Of a DNA stretch of 64,000 nucleotides, positions 19,526-31,594 are shown piece after piece. The position numbers were made by a program, and so were the translations under genes. Positions within the stretch are counted from its first letter, which is position 1. Each line of letters begins with the position of its first letter. The stretch comes from Clavelina lepadiformis (taxonomy: Eukaryota; Chordata; Ascidiacea; Aplousobranchia; Clavelinidae). The stretch spans positions 2,172,501-2,236,500 of the forward strand of contig NC_135246.1 of NCBI RefSeq assembly GCF_947623445.1. Direction: 5' to 3'. The notes below the pieces were generated by a model that saw only the letters and a program-made list of their open reading frames with translations, was not told where the DNA came from and searched no databases.

Positions 19526-19662
19526 AGAAACATTTTACTGATTTTCGTTTAAATCTAACTGAAAATGGATACAAAATCCCACTGATTTTTGAAGAAGCGA
19601 CTGGGTTTGAGTTTGTCGTGAGCGAACGAACATAGCACGCCGTTATAGAAACTGGGATTGGC

Positions 19663-19678
19663 GGGGGTGTAGCTCATA

Positions 19679-19713
<35 letters not shown>

Positions 19714-19735
19714 GGATCGATGCCCGGCACCTCCA
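19663..19735 (+). tRNA. tRNA-Ala-TGC: tRNA-Ala(TGC), unit 7
   Basis: Array consensus. Confidence 0.95.
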
Positions 19736-19805
19736 ATTTACATAAGTTGATTTTTGTCGATCAATGGATGGATTAGTTTGAAACTTTTTATCAAAAGATT
19801 GTATG

Positions 19806-19878
19806 TGCCTCGAGTGAGGATCGAACTCACGACCTTGAAATTATGAGACTCACGCGCTGCCTACTGCGCCATCGAGGC
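19806..19878 (-). tRNA. tRNA-Met-CAT: tRNA-Met(CAT), unit 7
   Basis: C40 to T gives a G-U pair in the anticodon stem; shared with unit 22. Confidence 0.92.
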
Positions 19879-20598
19879 TCGTTTAGGACAAGCAATAATA
19901 CCATTGCAATCCCATGTTATATAAGGCAAATCAGGCGTTTCCATTTTATAAAATACTACTCCAATAAAATATGTTTAAGCGTTGCATCGTTTACGACCTA
20001 AGATAAAAAAAACTGCCTAGGCTCTTTGACATTATCTTATAAGCAAAATTTATTTAGCTCCAAACACGATTTTTCGAGTAATTGCAATTAATGACAGATG
20101 ATGCCTTGCGCTTTTTAAGGAAGCGTCAAACACCAAAAAATGCCGTAAAATCTTTGTTTCTTTTATTATACAGTGAATTTACTAAACGAGTGATTACTCG
20201 AAAATCTTCCATGAGGCTCTCGGAAATTTTGCATGTCAATTTAGTATGCTTTGAACTACCATTCCATAAAATGTCATCAAAAAAAACACGATTCAAACTT
20301 TTTTTACAGAGGCGCAAAATAAACACTGAAATTTTTGGTCTAAAAAACCCAATTTTAGCTAATTTCATGCTAATTTTTAGCCTAATTCTGCACGCGACAA
20401 GTGCTAGGGTAATTCCCAGGCTAGAAACCAACACCAACAGTGCTGCCTTCTGATTGGTCTAAATAGGTTTTTTAAAGCCCTACGTAGGAGTACAACAAAT
20501 TCATAAAGATCTTAGTTTTAGGGGTTTGACGCCTCCTTAATAAACCAAACAAAGAAATTAGGCACTCACAAACGTGAAGTGAAGTTTTATTAAATTTC

Positions 20599-20670
20599 TG
20601 GAGATGCCAGGAATTGAACCCGGGGCCTCACACATGCGAAGCGTGCGCTCTACCACTGAGCTACATGCCC
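20599..20670 (-). tRNA. tRNA-Ala-CGC: tRNA-Ala(CGC), unit 8, G4 to C
   Basis: The acceptor reads GGGCATG, a C-C mismatch at pair 4-69. Shared with units 9, 10, 22, 23 and 24. Confidence 0.83.
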
Positions 20671-20673
20671 AGC

Positions 20674-20755
20674 CGACGAGGATGGGACTCGAACCCACGC
20701 GTGCAGAGCACAATGGATTAGCAGTCCATCGCCTTAACCACTCGGCCACCTCGTC
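20674..20755 (-). tRNA. tRNA-Ser-GCT: tRNA-Ser(GCT), unit 8
   Basis: Array consensus. Confidence 0.95.
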
Positions 20756-21259
20756 GATATGAAAACAATCTGGCCATAACGTTCAGCACATGTAATTTTT
20801 CAAAACACTACGTACATAGATTTGTCTACATATGAAGCAGAGATTCATCTGTAACAAGTCTGAGAGGATGCACGTAGAACGGAACACCTATCTGTTTGAC
20901 TATGTCAATAATCTGTACTTCATTCTGTAGTGACATTGTGCTTGCCACCATCGTCACACTCAGGCAGTGGCGTTTGTAAATTTTTCTGGGTTCAAACTGC
21001 GGTCTTTGGAACAATCTTACTCAGGAACTAAAAAAGAACAAACACTAGGCCATCCGATGATTTGAGTATTAGTAGGCTATATTTTTGTGATATCAAAGAA
21101 GATGTACAGTGACGACACCGAAAAGCTACACGAATTTAACCAAACCTGGGTGTACTGTGCAGTGCTCTAATCGGTTTCATTCGTATATTCCTATTTTTAT
21201 TTTGAGATGAAATATGAAGACTTTGAAAATACATGGAAGATGTGCGAACTTTGTTGCGA

Positions 21260-21275
21260 GGAGGTGTAGCTCAAA

Positions 21276-21310
<35 letters not shown>

Positions 21311-21332
21311 GGATCGATACCCGGCACCTCCA
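21260..21332 (+). tRNA. tRNA-Ala-AGC: tRNA-Ala(AGC), unit 8, G3 to A
   Basis: The acceptor reads GGAGGTG, turning the G3:U70 alanine identity pair into a Watson-Crick A3-U70 pair. The fold is intact but charging with alanine should suffer. Shared with unit 23. Confidence 0.88.
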
Positions 21333-21469
21333 AGAAACATTTTACTGATTTTCGTTTAAATCTAACTGAAAATGGATACAAAATCCCACTGATTTTTGAA
21401 GAAGCGACTGGGTTTGAGTTTGTCGTGAGTGAACGAACATAGCACGCCGTTATAGAAACTGGGATTGGC

Positions 21470-21485
21470 GGGGGTGTAGCTCATA

Positions 21486-21520
<35 letters not shown>

Positions 21521-21542
21521 GGATCGATGCCCGGCACCTCCA
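21470..21542 (+). tRNA. tRNA-Ala-TGC: tRNA-Ala(TGC), unit 8
   Basis: Array consensus. Confidence 0.95.
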
Positions 21543-21612
21543 ATTTACATAAGTTAATTTTTGTCGATCAATGGATGGATTAGTTTGAAACTTTTTATCA
21601 AAAGATTGTATG

Positions 21613-21685
21613 TGCCTCGAGTGAGGATCGAACTCACGACCTTGAGATTATGAGACTCACGCGCTGCCTACTGCGCCATCGAGGC
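21613..21685 (-). tRNA. tRNA-Met-CAT: tRNA-Met(CAT), unit 8
   Basis: Array consensus. Confidence 0.95.
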
Positions 21686-22404
21686 TCGTTTAGGACAAGC
21701 AATAATACCATTGCAATCCCATGTTATATAAGGCAAATCAGGCGTTTTCATTTTATAAAATACTACTCCAATAAAATATGTTTAAGCGTTGCATCTTTTA
21801 CGACCTAAGATAAAAAAACTGCCTAGGCTCTTTGACATTATCTTATAAGCAAAATTTATTTAGCTCCAAACACGATTTTTCGAGTAATTGCAATTAATGA
21901 CAGATGATGCCTTGCGCTTTTTAAGGAAGCGTCAAACACCAAAAAATGCCGTAAAATCTTTGTTTCTTTTATTATACAGTGAATTTACTAAACGAGTGAT
22001 TACTCGAAAATCTTCCATGAGGCTCTCGGAAATTTTGCATGTCAATTTAGTATGCTTTGAACTACCATTCCATAAAATGTCATAAAAAAAAACACGATTC
22101 AAACTTTTTTTACAGAGGCGCAAAATAAACACTGAAATTTTTGGTCTAAAAAACCCAATTTTAGCTAATTTCATGCTAATTTTTAGCCTAATTCTGCACG
22201 CGACAAGTGCTAGGGTAATTTCCAGGCTAGAAAACAACACCAACAGTGCTGCCTTCTGATTGGTCTAAATAGGTTTTTTAAAGCCCTACGTAGGAGTACA
22301 ACAAATTCATAAAGATCTTAGTTTTAGGGGTTTGACGCCTCCTTAATAAACCAAACAAAGAAATTAGGCACTCACAAACGTGAAGTGAAGTTTTATTAAA
22401 TTTC

Positions 22405-22476
22405 TGGAGATGCCAGGAATTGAACCCGGGGCCTCACACATGCGAAGCGTGCGCTCTACCACTGAGCTACATGCCC
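22405..22476 (-). tRNA. tRNA-Ala-CGC: tRNA-Ala(CGC), unit 9, G4 to C
   Basis: Same acceptor mismatch as unit 8. Confidence 0.83.
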
Positions 22477-22479
22477 AGC

Positions 22480-22561
22480 CGACGAGGATGGGACTCGAAC
22501 CCACGCGTGCAAAGCACAATGGATTAGCAATCCATCGCCTTAACCACTCGGCCACCTCGTC
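22480..22561 (-). tRNA. tRNA-Ser-GCT: tRNA-Ser(GCT), unit 9
   Basis: C32 to T in the anticodon loop and one change in the variable arm; anticodon GCT is kept. Confidence 0.9.
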
Positions 22562-23065
22562 GATATGAAAACAATCTGGCCATAACGTTCAGCACATGTA
22601 ATTTTTCAAAACACTACGTACATAGATTTGTCTACATATGAAGCAGAGATTCATCTGTAACAAGTCTGAGAGGATGCACGTAGAACGGAACACCTATCTG
22701 TTTGACTATGTCAATAATCTGTACTTCATTCTGTAGTGACATTGTGCTTGCCACCATCGTCACACTCAGGCAGTGGCGTTTGTAAATTTTTCTGGGTTCA
22801 AACTGCGGTCTTTGGAACAATCTTACTCAGGAACTAAAAAAGAACAAACACTAGGCCATCCGATGATTTGAGTATTAGTAGACTATATTTTTGTGATATC
22901 AAAGAAGATGTACAGTGACGACACCGAAAAGCTACACGAATTTAACCAAACCTGGGTGTACTGTGCAGTGCTCTAATCGGTTTCATTCGTATATTCCTAT
23001 TATTATTTTGAGATGAAATATGAAGACTTTGAAAATACATGGAACATGTGCGAACTTTGTTGCGA

Positions 23066-23081
23066 GGGGGTGTAGCTCAAA

Positions 23082-23116
<35 letters not shown>

Positions 23117-23138
23117 GGATCGATACCCGGCACCTCCA
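23066..23138 (+). tRNA. tRNA-Ala-AGC: tRNA-Ala(AGC), unit 9
   Basis: Array consensus. Confidence 0.95.
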
Positions 23139-23275
23139 AGAAACATTTTACTGATTTTCGTTTAAATCTAACTGAAAATGGATACAAAATCCCACTGATT
23201 TTTGAAGAAGCGACTGGGTTTGAGTTTGTCGTGAGTGAATGAACATAGCACGCCGTTATAGAAACTGGGATTGGC

Positions 23276-23291
23276 GGTGGTGTAGCTCATA

Positions 23292-23326
<35 letters not shown>

Positions 23327-23348
23327 GGATCGATGCCCGGCACCTCCA
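23276..23348 (+). tRNA. tRNA-Ala-TGC: tRNA-Ala(TGC), unit 9, G3 to T
   Basis: The acceptor reads GGTGGTG: U3 faces U70, so the identity wobble pair is lost. Shared with units 24 and 28. Confidence 0.85.
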
Positions 23349-23418
23349 ATTTACATAAGTTGATTTTTGTCGATCAATGGATGGATTAGTTTGAAACTTT
23401 TTATCAAAAGATTGTATG

Positions 23419-23491
23419 TGCCTCGAGTGAGGATCGAACTCACGACCTTGAGATTATGAGACTCACGCGCTGCCTACTGCGCCATCGAGGC
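23419..23491 (-). tRNA. tRNA-Met-CAT: tRNA-Met(CAT), unit 9
   Basis: Array consensus. Confidence 0.95.
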
Positions 23492-24210
23492 TCGTTTAGG
23501 ACAAGCAATAATACCATTGCAATCCCATGTTATATAAGGCAAATCAGGCGTTTCCATTTTATAAAATACTACTCCAATAAAATATGTTTAAGCGTTGCAT
23601 CGTTTACGACCTAAGATAAAAAAACTGCCTAGGCTCTTTGACATTATCTTATAAGCAAAATTTATTTAGCTCCAAACACGATTTTTCGAGTAATTGCAAT
23701 TAATGACAGATGATGCCTTGCGCTTTTTAAGGAAGCGTCAAACACCAAAAAATGCCGTAAAATCTTTGTTTCTTTTATTATACAGTGAATTTACTAAACG
23801 AGTGATTACTAGAAAATCTTCCATGAGGCTCTCGGAAATTTTGCATGTCAATTTAGTATGCTTTGAACTACCATTGCATAAAATGTCATCAAAAAAAACA
23901 CGATTCAGACTTTTTTTACAGAGGCGCAAAATAAACACTGAAATTTTTTGTATTAAAAACCCAATTTTAGCTAATTTCATGCTAATTTTTTGCCTAATTC
24001 TGCGCGCGACAAGTGCTAGGGTAATTCCCAGGCTAGAAAACAACACCAACAGTGCTGCCTTCTGATTGGTCTAAATAGGTTTTTTAAAGCCCTACGTAGG
24101 AGTACAACAAATTCATAAAGATCTTAGTTTTAGGGGTTTGACGCCTCCTTAATAAACCAAACAAAGAAATTAGGCACTCACAAACGTGAAGTGAAGTTTT
24201 ATTAAATTTC

Positions 24211-24282
24211 TGGAGATGCCAGGAATTGAACCCGGGGCCTCACACATGCGAAGCGTGCGCTCTACCACTGAGCTACATGCCC
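24211..24282 (-). tRNA. tRNA-Ala-CGC: tRNA-Ala(CGC), unit 10, G4 to C
   Basis: Same acceptor mismatch as unit 8. Confidence 0.83.
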
Positions 24283-24285
24283 AGC

Positions 24286-24367
24286 CGACGAGGATGGGAC
24301 TCGAACCCACGCGTGCAGAGCACAATGGATTAGCAGTCCATCGCCTTAACCACTCGGCCACCTCGTC
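24286..24367 (-). tRNA. tRNA-Ser-GCT: tRNA-Ser(GCT), unit 10
   Basis: Array consensus. Confidence 0.95.
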
Positions 24368-24871
24368 GATATGAAAACAATCTGGCCATAACGTTCAGCA
24401 CATGTAATTTTTCAAAACACTACGTACATAGATTTGTCTACATATGAAGCAGAGATTCATCTGTAACAAGTCTGAGAGGATGCACGTAGAACGGAACACC
24501 TATCTGTTTGACTATGTCAATAATCTGTACTTCATTCTGTAGTGACATTGTGCTTGCCACCATCGTCACACTCAGGCAGTGGCGTTTGTAAATTTTTCTG
24601 GGTTCAAACTGCGGTCTTTGGAACAATCTTACTCGGGAACTAAAAAAGAACAAACACTAGGCCATCCGATGATTTGAGTATTAGTAGGCTATATTTTTGT
24701 GATATCAAAGAAGATGTACAGTGACGACACCGAAAAGCTACACGAAATTAACCAAACCTGGGTGTACTGTGCAGTGCTCTAATCAGTTTCATTCGTATAT
24801 TCCTATTATTATTTTGAGATGAAATATGAAGATTTTGAAAATACATGGAAGATGTGCGAACTTTGTTGCGA

Positions 24872-24887
24872 GGGGGTGTAGCTCAAA

Positions 24888-24922
<35 letters not shown>

Positions 24923-24944
24923 GGATCGATACCCGGCACCTCCA
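24872..24944 (+). tRNA. tRNA-Ala-AGC: tRNA-Ala(AGC), unit 10
   Basis: Array consensus. Confidence 0.95.
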
Positions 24945-25081
24945 TGAAACATTTTACTGCTTTTCGTTTAAATCTAAATGAAAATGGATACAAAATCCCA
25001 CTGATTTTTGAAGAAGCGACTGGGTTTGAGTTTGTCGTGAGTGAATGAACATAGCACGCCGTTATAGAAACTGGGATTGGT

Positions 25082-25097
25082 GGGGGTGTAGCTCATA

Positions 25098-25132
<35 letters not shown>

Positions 25133-25154
25133 GGATCGATGCCCGGCACCTCCA
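25082..25154 (+). tRNA. tRNA-Ala-TGC: tRNA-Ala(TGC), unit 10
   Basis: Array consensus; the base before the gene is T instead of C, as in units 14 and 15. Confidence 0.95.
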
Positions 25155-25224
25155 ATTTACACAAGTTGATTTTTGTCGATCAATGGATGGATTAGTTTGA
25201 AAATTTTTATCAAAAGATTGTAAG

Positions 25225-25297
25225 TGCCTCGAGTGAGGATCGAACTCACGACCTTGAGATTATGAGACTCACGCGCTGCCTACTGCGCCATCGAGGC
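25225..25297 (-). tRNA. tRNA-Met-CAT: tRNA-Met(CAT), unit 10
   Basis: Gene is consensus; its 3' flank carries differences shared with units 14 and 15. Confidence 0.95.
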
Positions 25298-26017
25298 TCG
25301 TTTAGGACAAGCAATAATACCATTGCAATCCCATGTTATATAAGGCAAATCAGGCGTTTCCATTTTATAAAATACTACTCCAATAAAATATGTTTAAGCG
25401 TTGCATCGTTTACGACCTAAGATAAAAAAACTGCCTATGCTCTTTGACATTATCTTATAAGCAAAATTTATTGAGCTCCAAACATGATTTTTCGAGTAAT
25501 TGCAATTAATGTCAGATGATGCCTTGCGCTTTTTAAGGAAGCGTCAAACACCAAAAAATGCCGTAAAATCTTTGTTTCTTTTATTATACAGTGAATTTAC
25601 TAAACGAGTGATTACTCGAAAATCTTCCATGAGGCTCTCGGAAATTTTTCATGTCAATTTAGTATGCTTTGAACTACCATTCCATAAAATGTCATCAAAA
25701 AAAACACGATTCAAACTTTTTTTACAGAGGCGCAAAATAAACACTGAAATTTGTGGTCTAAAAAACCCAATTTTAGCTAATTTCATGCTAATTTTTAGCC
25801 TAAATCTGCACGCGACAAGTGCTAGGGTAATTCCCAGGCAAGAAAACAACACCAACAGTGCTGCCTTCTGATTGGTCTAAATAGGTTTTTTAAAGCCCTA
25901 CGTAGGAGTACAACAAAATCATAAAGATCTTAGTTTCAGGGGGTTTGACGCCTCCTTAATAAACCAAACAAAGAAATTAGGCCCTCACAAACGTGAAGTG
26001 AAGTTTTATTAAATTTC

Positions 26018-26089
26018 TGGAGATGCCAGGAATTGAACCCGGGGCCTCACACATGCGAAGCGTGCGCTCTACAACTGAGCTACATCCCC
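26018..26089 (-). tRNA. tRNA-Ala-CGC: tRNA-Ala(CGC), unit 11, D-loop G18 to T
   Basis: AGTTGTA replaces AGTGGTA in the D-loop and A box. Confidence 0.83.
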
Positions 26090-26092
26090 AGC

Positions 26093-26174
26093 CGACGAGG
26101 ATGGGACTCGAACCCACGCGTGCAGAGCACAATGGATTAGCAGTCCATCGCCTTAACCACTCGGCCACCTCGTC
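26093..26174 (-). tRNA. tRNA-Ser-GCT: tRNA-Ser(GCT), unit 11
   Basis: Array consensus. Confidence 0.95.
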
Positions 26175-26678
26175 GATATGAAAACAATCTGGCCATAACG
26201 TTCAGGACATGTAATTTTTCAAAACACTACGTACATAGATTTGTCTACATATGAAGCAGAGATTCATCTGTAACAAGTCTGAGAGGATGCACGTAGAACG
26301 GAACACCTATCTGTTTGACTATGTCAATAATCTGTACTTCATTCTGTAGTGACATTGTGCTTGTCACCATCGTCACACTCAGGCAGTGGCGTTTGTAAAT
26401 TTTTCTGGGTTCAAACTGCGGTCTTTGGAACAATCTTACTCGGGAACTAAAAAAGAACAAACACTAGGCCATCCGATGATTTGAGTATTAGTAGGCTATA
26501 TTTTTGTGATATCAAAGAAGATGTACAGTGACGACACCGAAAAGCTACACGAATTTAACCAAACCTGGGTGTACTGTGCAGTGCTCTAATCGGTTTCATT
26601 CGTATATTCCTATTATTATTTTGAGATGAAATATGAAGACTTTGAAAATACATGGAAGATGTGCGAACTTTGTTGCGA

Positions 26679-26694
26679 GGGGGTGTAGCTCAAA

Positions 26695-26729
<35 letters not shown>

Positions 26730-26751
26730 GGATCGATACCCGGCACCTCCA
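26679..26751 (+). tRNA. tRNA-Ala-AGC: tRNA-Ala(AGC), unit 11
   Basis: Array consensus. Confidence 0.95.
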
Positions 26752-26888
26752 AGAAACATTTTACTGATTTTCGTTTAAATCTAACTGAAAATGGATACAA
26801 AATCCCACTGATTTTTGAAGAAGCGACTGGGTTTGAGTTTGTCGTGAGTGAATGAACATAGCACGCCGTTATAGAAACTGGGATTGGC

Positions 26889-26904
26889 GGGGGTGTAGCT
26901 CATA

Positions 26905-26939
<35 letters not shown>

Positions 26940-26961
26940 GGATCGATGCCCGGCACCTCCA
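26889..26961 (+). tRNA. tRNA-Ala-TGC: tRNA-Ala(TGC), unit 11
   Basis: Array consensus. Confidence 0.95.
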
Positions 26962-27031
26962 ATTTACATAAGTTGATTTTTGTCGATCAATGGATGGATT
27001 AGTTTGAAACTTTTTATCAAAATATTGTATG

Positions 27032-27104
27032 TGCCTCGAGTGAGGATCGAACTCACGACCTTGAGATTATGAGACTCACGCGCTGCCTACTGCGCCATCG
27101 AGGC
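27032..27104 (-). tRNA. tRNA-Met-CAT: tRNA-Met(CAT), unit 11
   Basis: Gene is consensus; one base in the downstream T-run region is changed (AAATATTG for AAAGATTG on the plus strand). Confidence 0.95.
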
Positions 27105-27824
27105 TCGTTTAGGACAAGCAATAATACCATTGCAATCCCATGTTATATAAGGCAAATTAGGCGTTTCCATTTTATAAAATACTACTCCAATAAAATATGT
27201 TTAAGCGTTGCATCGTTTACGACCTAAGATAAAAAAAACTGCCTATGCTCTTTGACATTATCTTATAAGCAAAATTTATTGAGCTCCAAACACGATTTTT
27301 CGAGTAATTGCAATTAATGACAGATGATGCCTTGCGCTTTTTAAGGAAGCGTCAAATACCAAAAAATGCCGTAAAATCTTTGTTTCTTTTATTATACAGT
27401 GAATTTGCTAAACGAGTGATTACTCGAAAATCTTCCATGAGGCTCTCGGAAATTTTGCATGTCAATTTAGTATGCTTTGAACTACCATTCCATAAAATGT
27501 CATCAAAAAAAACACGATTCAAACTTTTTTTACAGAGGCGCAAAATAAACAATGAAATTTTTGGTCTAAAAAACCCAATTTTAGCTAATTTCATGCTAAT
27601 TTTTAGCCTAATTCTGCACGCGACAAGTGCTAGGGTAATTCCCAGCATAGAAAACAACACCAACAGTGCTGCCTTCTGATTGGTCTAAATAGGTTTTTTA
27701 AAGCCCTACGTAGGAGTACAACAAATTCATAAAGATCTTAGTTTTAGGGGTTTGACGCCTCCTTAATAAACCAAACAAAGAAATTAGGCACTCACAAACG
27801 TGAAGTGAAATTTTATTAAATTTC

Positions 27825-27896
27825 TGGAGATGCCAGGAATTGAACCCGGGGCCTCACACATGCGAAGCGTGCGCTCTACCACTGAGCTACATCCCC
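27825..27896 (-). tRNA. tRNA-Ala-CGC: tRNA-Ala(CGC), unit 12
   Basis: Array consensus. Confidence 0.95.
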
Positions 27897-27899
27897 AGC

Positions 27900-27981
27900 C
27901 GACGAGGATGGGACTCGAACCCACGCGTGCAGAGCACAATGGATTAGCAGTCCATCGCCTTAACCACTCGGCCACCTCGTC
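27900..27981 (-). tRNA. tRNA-Ser-GCT: tRNA-Ser(GCT), unit 12
   Basis: Array consensus. Confidence 0.95.
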
Positions 27982-28485
27982 GATATGAAAACAATCTGGC
28001 CATAACGTTCAGGACATGTAATTTTTCAAAACACTACGTACATAGATTTGTCTACATATGAAGCAGAGATTCATCTGTAACAAGTCTGAGAGGATGCACG
28101 TAGAACGGAACACCTATCTGTTTGACTATGTCAATAATCTGTACTTCATTCTGTAGTGACATTGTGCTTGTCACCATCGTCACACTCAGGCAGTGGCGTT
28201 TGTAAATTTTTCTGGGTTCAAACTGCGGTCTTTGGAACAATCTTACTCGGGAACTAAAAAAGAACAAACACTAGGCCATCCGATGATTTGAGTATTAGTA
28301 GGCTATATTTTTGTGATATCAAAGAAGATGTACAGTGACGACACCGAAAAGCTACACGAATTTAACCAAACCTGGGTGTACTGTGCAGTGCTCTAATCGG
28401 TTTCATTCGTATATTCCTATTATTATTTTGAGATGAAATATGAAGACTTTGAAAATACATGGAAGATGTGCGAACTTTGTTGCGA

Positions 28486-28501
28486 GGGGGTTTAGCTCAA
28501 A

Positions 28502-28536
<35 letters not shown>

Positions 28537-28558
28537 GGATCGATACCCGGCACCTCCA
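28486..28558 (+). tRNA. tRNA-Ala-AGC: tRNA-Ala(AGC), unit 12, G7 to T
   Basis: The acceptor reads GGGGGTT, unpairing 7-66. Shared with unit 25. Confidence 0.85.
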
Positions 28559-28695
28559 AGAAACATTTTACTGATTTTCGTTTAAATCTAAATGAAAATG
28601 GATACAAAATCCCACTGATTTTTGAAGAAGCGACTGGGTTTGAGTTTGTCGTGAGTGAATGAACATAGAACGCCGTTATAGAAACTGGGATTGGC

Positions 28696-28711
28696 GGGGG
28701 TGTAGCTCATA

Positions 28712-28746
<35 letters not shown>

Positions 28747-28768
28747 GGATCGATGCCCGGCACCTCCA
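28696..28768 (+). tRNA. tRNA-Ala-TGC: tRNA-Ala(TGC), unit 12
   Basis: Array consensus. Confidence 0.95.
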
Positions 28769-28838
28769 ATTTACATAAGTTGATTTTTGTCGATCAATAG
28801 ATGGATTAGTTTGAAACTTTTTATCAAAAGATTGTATG

Positions 28839-28911
28839 TGCCTCGAGTGAGGATCGAACTCACGACCTTGCGATTATGAGACTCACGCGCTGCCTACTGC
28901 GCCATCGAGGC
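28839..28911 (-). tRNA. tRNA-Met-CAT: tRNA-Met(CAT), unit 12, T41 to G
   Basis: Creates an A29-G41 mismatch in the anticodon stem. Shared with unit 25. Confidence 0.85.
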
Positions 28912-29630
28912 TCGTTTAGGGCAAGCAATAATACCATTGCAATCCCATGTTATATAAGGCAAATCAGGCGTTTCCATTTTATAAAATACTACTCCAATAA
29001 AATATGTTTAAGCGTTGCATCGTTTACGACCTAAGATAAAAAAACTGCCTATGCACTTTGACATTATCTTATAAGCAAAATTTATTGAGCTCCAAACACG
29101 ATTTTTCAAGTAATTGCAATTAATGACAGATGATGCCTTGCGCTTTTTAAGGAAGCGTCAAACACCAAAAAATGCCGTAAAATCTTTGTTTCTTTTATTA
29201 TACAGTGAATTTACTAAACGAGTGATTACTCGAAAATCTTCCATGAGGCTCTCGGAAATTTTGCATGTCAATTTAGTATGCTTTGAACTACCATTCCATA
29301 AAATGTCATCAAAAAAAACACGATTCAAACTTTTTTTACAGAGGCGCAAAATAAACACTGAAATTTTTGGTCTAAAAAACCCAATTTTAGCTAATTTCAT
29401 GCTACTTTTTTGCCTAATTCTGCACGCGACAAGTGCTAGGGTAATTCCCAGGCAAATAAACAACACCAACAGTGCTGCCTTCTGATTGGTCTAAATAGGT
29501 TTTTTAAAGCCCTACGTAGGAGTACAACAAATTCATAAAGATCTTAGTTTTAGGGGTTTGACGCCTCCTTAATAAACCAAACAAAGAAATTAGGCCCTCA
29601 CAAACGTGAAGTGAAGTTTTATTAAATTTC

Positions 29631-29702
29631 TGGAGATGCCAGGAATTGAACCCGGGGCCTCACACATGCGAAGCGTGCGCTCTACCACTGAGCTACATCC
29701 CC
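29631..29702 (-). tRNA. tRNA-Ala-CGC: tRNA-Ala(CGC), unit 13
   Basis: Array consensus. Confidence 0.95.
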
Positions 29703-29705
29703 AGC

Positions 29706-29787
29706 CGACGAGGATGGGACTCGAACCCACGCGTGCAGAGCACAATGGATTAGCAGTCCATCGCCTTAACCACTCGGCCACCTCGTC
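29706..29787 (-). tRNA. tRNA-Ser-GCT: tRNA-Ser(GCT), unit 13
   Basis: Array consensus. Confidence 0.95.
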
Positions 29788-30291
29788 GATATGAAAACAA
29801 TCTGGCCATAACGTTCAGGACATGTAATTTTTCAAAACACTACGTACATAGATTTGTCTACATATGAAGCAGAGATTCATCTGTAACAAGTCTGAGAGGA
29901 TGCACATAGAACGGAACACCTATCTGTTTGACTATGTCAATAATCTGTACTTCATTCTGTAGTGACATTGTGCTTGCCACCATCGTCACACTCAGGCAGT
30001 GGCGTTTGTAAAATTTTCTGGGTTCAAACTGCGGTCTTTGGAACAATCTTACTCAGGAACTAAAAAAGAACAAACACTAGACCATTCGATGATTTGAGTA
30101 TTAGTAGGCTATATTTTTGTGATATCAAAGAAGATGTACAGTGACGACACCGAAAAGCTACACGAATTTAACCAAACCTGGGTGTACTGTGCAGTGCTTT
30201 AATCGGTTTCATTCGTATATTCCTATTATTATTTTGAGATGAAATATGAAGACTTTGAAAATACATGGAAGATGTGCGAACTTTGTTGCGA

Positions 30292-30307
30292 GGGGGTGTA
30301 GCTCAAA

Positions 30308-30342
<35 letters not shown>

Positions 30343-30364
30343 GGATCGATACCCGGCACCTCCA
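30292..30364 (+). tRNA. tRNA-Ala-AGC: tRNA-Ala(AGC), unit 13
   Basis: Array consensus. Confidence 0.95.
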
Positions 30365-30501
30365 AGAAACATTTTACTGATTTTCGTTTAAATCTAACTG
30401 AAAATGGATACAAAATCCCACTGATTTTTGAAGAAGCGACTGGGTTTGAGTTTGTCGTGAGTGAATGAACATAGCACGCCGTTATAGAAACTGGGATTGG
30501 C

Positions 30502-30517
30502 GGGGGTGTAGCTCATA

Positions 30518-30552
<35 letters not shown>

Positions 30553-30574
30553 GGATCGATGCCCGGCACCTCCA
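30502..30574 (+). tRNA. tRNA-Ala-TGC: tRNA-Ala(TGC), unit 13
   Basis: Array consensus. Confidence 0.95.
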
Positions 30575-30644
30575 ATTTACATAAGTTGATTTTTGTCGAT
30601 CAATGGATGGATTAGTTTGAAACTTTTTATCAAAAGATTGTATG

Positions 30645-30717
30645 TGCCTCGAGTGAGGATCGAACTCACGACCTTGAGATTATGAGACTCACGCGCTGCC
30701 TACTGCGCCATCGAGGC
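30645..30717 (-). tRNA. tRNA-Met-CAT: tRNA-Met(CAT), unit 13
   Basis: Array consensus. Confidence 0.95.
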
Positions 30718-31437
30718 TCGTTTAGGACAAGCAATAATACCATTGCAATCCCATGTTATATAAGGCAAATTAGGCGTTTCCATTTTATAAAATACTACTC
30801 CAATAAAATATGTTTAAGCGTTGCATCGTTTACGACCTAAGATAAAAAAAACTGCCTATGCTCTTTGACATTATCTTATAAGCAAAATTTATTGAGCTCC
30901 AAACACGATTTTTCGAGTAATTGCAATTAATGACAGATGATGCCTTGCGCTTTTTAAGGAAGCGTCAAATACCAAAAAATGCCGTAAAATCTTTGTTTCT
31001 TTTATTATACAGTGAATTTGCTAAACGAGTGATTACTCGAAAATCTTCCATGAGGCTCTCGGAAATTTTGCATGTCAATTTAGTATGCTTTGAACTACCA
31101 TTCCATAAAATGTCATCAAAAAAAACACGATTCAAACTTTTTTTACAGAGGCGCAAAATAAACAATGAAATTTTTGGTCTAAAAAACCCAATTTTAGCTA
31201 ATTTCATGCTAATTTTTAGCCTAATTCTGCACGCGACAAGTGCTAGGGTAATTCCCAGCATAGAAAACAACACCAACAGTGCTGCCTTCTGATTGGTCTA
31301 AATAGGTTTTTTAAAGCCCTACGTAGGAGTACAACAAATTCATAAAGATCTTAGTTTTAGGGGTTTGACGCCTCCTTAATAAACCAAACAAAGAAATTAG
31401 GCACTCACAAACGTGAAGTGAAATTTTATTAAATTTC

Positions 31438-31509
31438 TGGAGATGCCAGGAATTGAACCCGGGGCCTCACACATGCGAAGCGTGCGCTCTACCACTGAGC
31501 TACATCCCC
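31438..31509 (-). tRNA. tRNA-Ala-CGC: tRNA-Ala(CGC), unit 14
   Basis: Array consensus. Confidence 0.95.
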
Positions 31510-31512
31510 AGC

Positions 31513-31594
31513 CGACGAGGATGGGACTCGAACCCACGCGTGCAGAGCACAATGGATTAGCAGTCCATCGCCTTAACCACTCGGCCACCTCGTC
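31513..31594 (-). tRNA. tRNA-Ser-GCT: tRNA-Ser(GCT), unit 14
   Basis: Array consensus. Confidence 0.95.
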
